A stretch of 64,000 nucleotides of DNA, taken from assembly GCA_958510825.1 (NCBI GenBank), contig OY294054.1, positions 12,771,037 through 12,835,036 of the forward strand, written 5' to 3'. Position numbers and translations under genes: made by a program. Every line of letters starts with the position of its first letter. The stretch's first letter is position 1. Positions 59,571 to 64,000 of the stretch are shown here, piece after piece. The notes under the pieces are model-generated. The model was given only the letters and a program-made list of their open reading frames with translations. It searched no databases and had not been told where the DNA came from. This DNA is from Brachypterus glaber. Its lineage: Eukaryota; Arthropoda; Insecta; Coleoptera; Kateretidae.

Positions 59571-59954
59571 AAAGGTGGGTAGGCTCCGACGCCTGACAAG
59601 TATGGCCCTTTTTGTCTGCCCCAAGATTACCTTCCCAACCTGCTGCCTATCCTCCCTCTTCCTAAATCTGCCAGACCTTCTGATGAAGTTCATAACATCT
59701 GACCAGGCTAGGAGGCTCAACTCTTCCTTCGCTAGTGTTACCACTCCGAAGATGTGTTGTCTGATCCTACCCAGAGCCTCACACTCCCCTATAAAGTGGT
59801 AGGGCATTTCCTCGTCCATCCCACACCCAGGGCATGTCGGATCGTTTACCCTCCGCATGAGGCTTAGGTGTCGCATAAGCCCACAGTGGCCCGTAAGGAC
59901 CCCTGTCAGGAGGCTTATGGTTGCTCGGCCTCTTCCTAGTAGCCAGACACAATC
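59524..59954 (-). pseudogene. 3' end of a second non-LTR retrotransposon (LINE), with (TAC)n tail
   Basis: The minus-strand frame is open from about 59954 and reads LLTGVLTGHCGLMRHL, a conserved C-terminal motif of Jockey-group ORF2 proteins, then a C-X2-C-X8-H-X4-C knuckle (CPGCGMDEEMPYHFIGEC) and the terminal FIRRSGRFRKRE segment. The frame runs into the tail, which is (TAC)n on this strand ((TAG)n on +), 59524-59570. A sibling fragment at 53650-53802 has TAG where this copy has AAG after RQQVG, so the native stop was probably lost here. The 5' boundary is unclear because an in-frame TAA at about 59966 ends the frame. Confidence 0.85.
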
Positions 59955-60180
59955 GTTTAAAATAAATTAACTGAGTACGAACTTGGGTGAACTGCCGATG
60001 ATCGTGACCACATGCTCCAGGGTCTTAGTTGTACGGAAGTTAAGTAAAGTTAGAATTTTAAAAGGAACAATTTAACAATATCGTATACTTGATTCGACCA
60101 TAAAATGGCTCTGTAAAAAACTGTGATAATACCATTACAGAAATATTACAATAGATTTACAACATAGGTACCACTTTATA

Positions 60181-60389
60181 CGAGGGGTAAACCGCTAATA
60201 AAATTTTATACAGCTTTAGGAGGAAATCTTCCAAGATTTTCTCCAGATTACCTCCAAAGATTACCTTGAGTTTCTAAGATTTCCTCCGAAAAGGAGAAAA
60301 TCTTTAAAGATTTCCTTCAGATTACCTCGTTACCTTCAAAGATTTCCTCCAGATTAACTTTAATTTGTACACCTGCGGTTTACCCCTCG
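60181..60389. mobile_element. 209-bp nonautonomous hAT-type element
   Basis: Perfect 15-bp TIRs CGAGGGGTAAACCGC / GCGGTTTACCCCTCG are flanked by the exact 8-bp duplication ACTTTATA (60173-60180, 60390-60397). The interior is a degenerate array of AGATTTCCTCCAGATTACCT-like units in both orientations. Confidence 0.9.
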
Positions 60390-60399
60390 ACTTTATACG

Positions 60400-61280
60400 T
60401 TATAAATTATAATTTATTATAATAATGTAGAATATATTAATATACATTAAATATTATAAAAAATAAAAATTACATTATTTTTGTAAATATACAGACTGTT
60501 TAAATGACTATAATTATTTTTTAGTGTGTATAAAATTTAATTCTCTTTTGTTTTCTTATTTTTCCACATTGTTTAAAGAAACCTAAATATAGTAATTTGA
60601 TATTATAAATCGGGGTATAAAAGGACCACACCTAAAGACACTTTATACGTATTATTATACATTATTAGTAGACGATGTTATTATTAAAAGTATATGTACT
60701 CTGGTCAAAATGGTTTACCGTTTACAGTTAACGAAAAGCAAAATCAATTTCTTAAAAGTTTTTTTTTTTCGTTTTTGGTTGTACACGGATAACAATATTA
60801 TATTAATCCAAATGAATATAGGTTTATAGTAAAACCCAAAGAATTTATTTAAATAATATTTTTTTTATTCGATTGATTCCAAAAGCGACACTTTTTGTTC
60901 ATGTTTTGAGGGTGAAAAGTTAGACTTTGTGAACCGCTAACTAAAACTTGTTGTTTTTAAGCTTTTTTTAAATAAGATGCTTTACCTTTACTGTAATATT
61001 TAAAAAGAAAATACGCCTCGTGCCCTGTTTACTTTTAATGCATTGTTTTTAGTTTTTAAACACTGTTTAAATAAAATTATTCAGTTTTTCTTCGTCTTCT
61101 TCTTCTTCTTCTTCTTCTTATTTAAAAGTTTATTGGCGTTGGATTAATCCTTTTTATTCAATTGGTTTTTAGCGGTTTAATTGGATATAAATTTGTCATG
61201 AATAACTAGATAAGTAATAAGGCCCTCGGCTTATAACCCTAACCCCAACTTACTTAATCGAAAAATGTAATATTTTACCC
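60400..61280. other. AT-rich DNA, nothing recognised
   Basis: Apart from the (TTC)n run at 61085 no structure is visible. Confidence 0.5.
61085..61122. repeat. (TTC)n microsatellite
   Basis: TTCTTCTTCTTC-type run of about 35 bp. Confidence 0.9.
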
Positions 61281-61282
61281 TT

Positions 61283-61352
61283 GTATTGTTTGACACACGG
61301 TTCTAAAGCTATCGAAAGAATGAGAAAGCAATATACTTGAATATAAAATCTA
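61283..61352. repeat. Dispersed repeat (copy 2, inverted)
   Basis: TATTGTTTGACACACGGTTC ... GCTATCGAAAGAATGAGAAA ... GCAATATACTTG; partner of 12876-12961. Confidence 0.8.
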
Positions 61353-61641
61353 TCTAAAGTATGATCCGTTTAAACGTGATAGTGACTGATATTGAAAGTA
61401 TGGGCCCCACGGCGAACATATTATTAACAACGTTTAAAGAACAGTCAAGTAAAAAAAAATTAAATTGCTTTAACCGTTACTGAGATATTGGCTTGTGTAC
61501 TCAAAGTTGGATCACCCTGTACCTACTTTACTTTATGTAACTCCATACCGATAAACAAGGTATCTTTCTCGCTTAAGTACACATAACAGTTTTACCATTA
61601 ATTATGCACAGACAATACAAAATAAATTATGGGCTAATTAC

Positions 61642-62578
61642 ACAGCCCCACAAAAAAAAAAAGTCTGGATCTCTAGACCAGACATGTGTATCCTTATGTA
61701 TTTTTGCCCGCTGAATCCGAATCCGAGGTCAGAAAAAGCCCTACACCCCAGGAATTGGCCCCAGAGGCCGAAAATGGCCGCTGAAAGGTGTGAAACGGGA
61801 ATTCCGGCATGACGGATGCTCAGGGCAGGTTGAGATTGCATTCTCAAGGCAAAGTCGAATTAGTGGCTAACGGTGGTTAGATCCGACAGGCATCGCGGCC
61901 CCTGAGGGCCCGAAAAATCGAGATTTTCACGTCGGGATCGCAGTACTTGGATTTTCTTGAAACTTCATTTGATTTTGATTTTCTGGTCCTAAATTTTGAT
62001 TTTCTGGTCCTAAGGGTCCATTTTCTGGGCCCGGGCATGAATTACAATGGGCCTCGAAATGTTGCTACATTGCCAGTGTTTCCGTGAGTTTTAGAGTCCA
62101 TAGAAATTTGAGTGCCGTGATGACGACGTGGAAATCTTGATTTTCCCGCCCTGAGGGCCCGTTTTTCGGACCCTGGGTGTGAATTTCAATGGGCCTGGAA
62201 GAGGTTCCAGCCTCTTTACGTTGCTGCAGTTTGAAGTTACAAGAAAATCGAAGTGCTGCGATCCCGACGTGAAAATCTCGATTTTTCGGCCCCCAGGGGC
62301 CCATTTTCCGGCCTCAGGGGCCGCGATGCCTGTCGGATCTAAGCTCGGTTACCCACTAATTCGACTTTGCCTTGAGAATGCAATCTCAACCTGCCCTGAG
62401 CATCCGTCATGCCGGAATTCCCGTTTCACACCTTTCAGCGGCCATTTTCGGCCTCTGGGGCCAATTCCTGGGGTGTAGGGCTTTTTCTGACCTCGGATTC
62501 GGATTCAGCGGGCCAAAATACATGAGGATACACATGTCTGGTCTAGAGATCCGGACTTTTTTTTTTTGTGGGGCTGTG
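61642..62578. mobile_element. 937-bp foldback element with 3-bp TTA duplication
   Basis: CACAGCCCCAC / GTGGGGCTGTG ends open ~300-bp inverted arms (ATCTCTAGACCAGACATGTG, AATTCCGGCATGACGGATGC, GTGTGAAACGGGAATTCC). TTA flanks both sides (61639-61641, 62579-62581). GC content far exceeds the background. The middle consists of tandemly repeated ~130-bp units containing AATGGGCCT and AGGGCCC. Open frames on both arms are composition effects. Confidence 0.85.
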
Positions 62579-62811
62579 TTATCTCCATAATTATTGAATA
62601 AAATAATTAATTTAAAAAAACGGCTTATTTCCAAGTGGGAAAGTCCAACTATGGGTTTACACAGCATATTAGTTTTACTGCAAGAAAATTGATTCGTTCA
62701 TTCCCATAGAAAGTTTATATTTACACAATAAAAAACTCTAAAAAATATTAGTCTCAAAGTGGTCCCAACTAGCATTTTTGGTTACCGCTACGTGATCATT
62801 ACCTCAATTGA

Positions 62812-63094
62812 TGGGAGGCATAGCGTAGTGGCTAGCGCGTATGCATAGCAAGTCTACTATCGTGAGTTCGATTCTCACTGGCGCCGATTTGCCTTTTTCA
62901 GTTAATTAATAATTGAAATTTGTCGAAGGCGATAAGTGAAACGGACACTCCCTAGAAACTGGTTCGAAAGTCAGTATAAGCCGGTGGTTCCCTCTACTAC
63001 TAGCCCACACAAGTCCTGGACTTAGGTAGTAGTAGTAGAATAGTACGAGGTTAAACAAACAAACAAACAAACAAACAAACAAACAAACAAACAA
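62812..63094 (+). mobile_element. tRNA-derived SINE with (AAAC)n tail
   Basis: The head has a pol III A box (TAGCGTAGTGG, about 62822) and a B box (GAGTTCGATTC, about 62866) with tRNA-like spacing. A tRNA-unrelated body follows, with a ...CACACAAGTCCTGGA... segment, and the tail is AAAC repeats (about 63053-63094). A divergent second copy lies at 28098-28293. A 6-bp candidate duplication (AATTGA, 62806-62811 and 63095-63100) is weak. The head would not fold into a functional tRNA, so it is not called as a tRNA gene. Confidence 0.8.
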
Positions 63095-63104
63095 AATTGA
63101 AACA

Positions 63105-63300
63105 AATTGAGTAGCGACTAGTTACAGGAACGCTGCTGTAGCTACGTAGTAATTACGTGGATACTACCAAAATAGGGGAAAAAAATTAGGGTAAAAATAA
63201 CTTGCTACGTGTTTGTAACTTAGTTCGGAACGAACTCGTTACAAAACAGTTACTACGTAGCCACGTAATTGTGTGGTAGTTATTACTTACTGCTACATGT
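63105..63300. repeat. Imperfect palindrome with TACGTAGTAATTACGTGG blocks
   Basis: CTGTAGCTACGTAGTAATTA / CGTGG on the left is mirrored by TTACTACGTAGCCACGTAAT further right; about 190 bp in all. Confidence 0.5.
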
Positions 63301-63624
63301 GCATAGACATTTGTCGAAATAGTTTAGCTTTTTTTGTCGAAGGCGCGATATAAATATTAACTTATTATCATTAATCGGAATAAATTCAGTTATGACTCAT
63401 CAACGTTGAAAATAAACAGAGAAACATAGGCTTACGGAATAATTTTGCCGAATTATGAGGGAAATTTTTATAAAGGTCACTAAATCGAAACATTTGACGA
63501 CTAATTTGTTACACACAACAATATTGTATATATTGAATATACATGATATGCTAAGTGAGATCTACGTAATAACAACTTATAAATGGTAGCGGTTCCAGTT
63601 ATTTAGGTAAAATTTACAAAGAAT

Positions 63625-63700
63625 GCTAGTTGGGGTCTGAGGCAGCTCTTCATTTCAACCCATCATTAGACAGTTTTCCCCTAACATTTCTGTACTTTCT
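63625..63700. repeat. Relic related to 2470-2636
   Basis: GGGGTCTGAGGCAGCTCTTC / ATTTCAACCCATCATTAGAC parallels the 2.5-kb segment. Confidence 0.45.
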
Positions 63701-63724
63701 TTGATATTCTTTGATACTTGTGGC

Positions 63725-63815
63725 GGGAAACGAAACTTCTTGTCTCGTCTAGCGAGAGTCTCGAAAACTAACTTCTTGTCTCGTCTTGCGAGAATCTTGA
63801 TTTTCAAGACTCTCG
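63725..63815. repeat. Tandem duplication of a TCTCGTCT(A/T)GCGAGA segment
   Basis: AACTTCTTGTCTCGTCTAGC and AACTTCTTGTCTCGTCTTGC occur 48 bp apart, each followed by GAGA(A/G)TCT. Related words at 13350-13400 and 48300-48345. Confidence 0.65.
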
Positions 63816-63929
63816 ACATTCTGCATGTTGGTTAATGCCTGTGGCCAGACAAATTCATATTATTGACAATGAATCTTTATTTTCTTTGTGTGTAGGAAAC
63901 ATAAAAAAGTCCTTTAAGTGGTAAGGAAG

Positions 63930-64000
63930 CGTTCAAGTATTACGTAACGCGCTAGGGGGGGGGTCTCGAAAACGTTACGCCGCGTTACAGAGGGGGGGGG
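63930..64000. mobile_element. Left part of an ACGTAACGC-family MITE, cut by the window end
   Basis: GCGTTCAAGTATTACGTAACGC is followed by two G runs and a second CGTTACGCCGCGTTACAG segment, as expected for the left part of this family; the element continues past position 64000. Confidence 0.65.

Noticed and set aside
59985..60055. Segment with GTACGGAAGTTAAGTAAAG reminiscent of 5S rRNA (GAAGTTAAGC)
   Set aside because: Only about 10 bases agree; the remainder does not fold or align as 5S rRNA.
61638..62667. Several overlapping 69-99-codon frames
   Set aside because: They lie in mirrored arms of the GC-rich foldback, appear on both strands and do not resemble any protein.
62906..63094. Minus-strand frame beginning with repeated FVCL residues
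   Set aside because: Translation of the SINE tail (AAAC)n and body.
41382..64000. Expectation of a bacterial-style operon, CRISPR array or phage-defence system
   Set aside because: No regularly spaced identical repeats with unique spacers, no Shine-Dalgarno-led gene series; the DNA is clearly eukaryotic.

Overview
The window looks like AT-rich (about 70% A+T by eye) nuclear DNA from an animal, most likely an insect with a repeat-swollen genome. The evidence is spliced-gene signals, several Jockey/R1-like LINE remnants, a tRNA-derived SINE, hAT-, mariner- and pogo-like nonautonomous elements, and very many foldback elements. The order cannot be fixed from the sequence. No rRNA gene, no intact tRNA gene, no CRISPR array and no bacterial-style operon was seen.

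Only one host gene is supported. It lies on the + strand as two internal exons (40630-41381 and 45650-45851) with textbook splice sites. The split codon joins in frame across a 4.3-kb intron, giving a 306-residue hydrophilic N-terminal part with acidic, then basic, stretches. Its first exon(s) and its remaining exons are probably outside the window. I cannot name it; a KASH/Klarsicht-like scaffold is only a hunch.

Layout. 1-10 kb: old repeat relics, a mariner-derived MITE that keeps a transposase start (7.0 kb) and a pogo-like MITE with a second element nested inside (8.4 kb). 10-18 kb: MITEs with TACACTGAAAA-like ends, one carrying a tiny LINE insertion (14.1 kb), and half of a foldback element next to two GC-rich open islands. 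18-30 kb: a 1.18-kb near-perfect palindrome (20.7 kb), an inverted pair of 0.7-kb elements (19.7 and 26.5 kb) and a 352-bp hAT-type element with an 8-bp duplication (28.7 kb). 30-40 kb: a 5'-truncated LINE with an open 467-codon frame and a perfect 15-bp target-site duplication (30.86-32.37 kb), two reverse-transcriptase relics, a (TA)n tract, foldbacks and a minisatellite. 40-46 kb: the gene, whose intron holds foldbacks, a hammerhead-like motif and a 516-bp hAT-type element just upstream of exon B. 46-64 kb: more foldback families built from short words repeated in both orientations, two related LINE 3' ends, a 209-bp hAT-type element, a 937-bp foldback with 3-bp duplication, and a SINE.

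The mobile elements depend on one another in a readable way. Several are nested, which orders the insertions, and several short elements have no coding capacity and must have been moved by transposases encoded elsewhere. The most unusual recurring pattern is a group of element families with similar TACAC...GAAAA-type ends whose interiors are filled with family-specific short words present on both strands.
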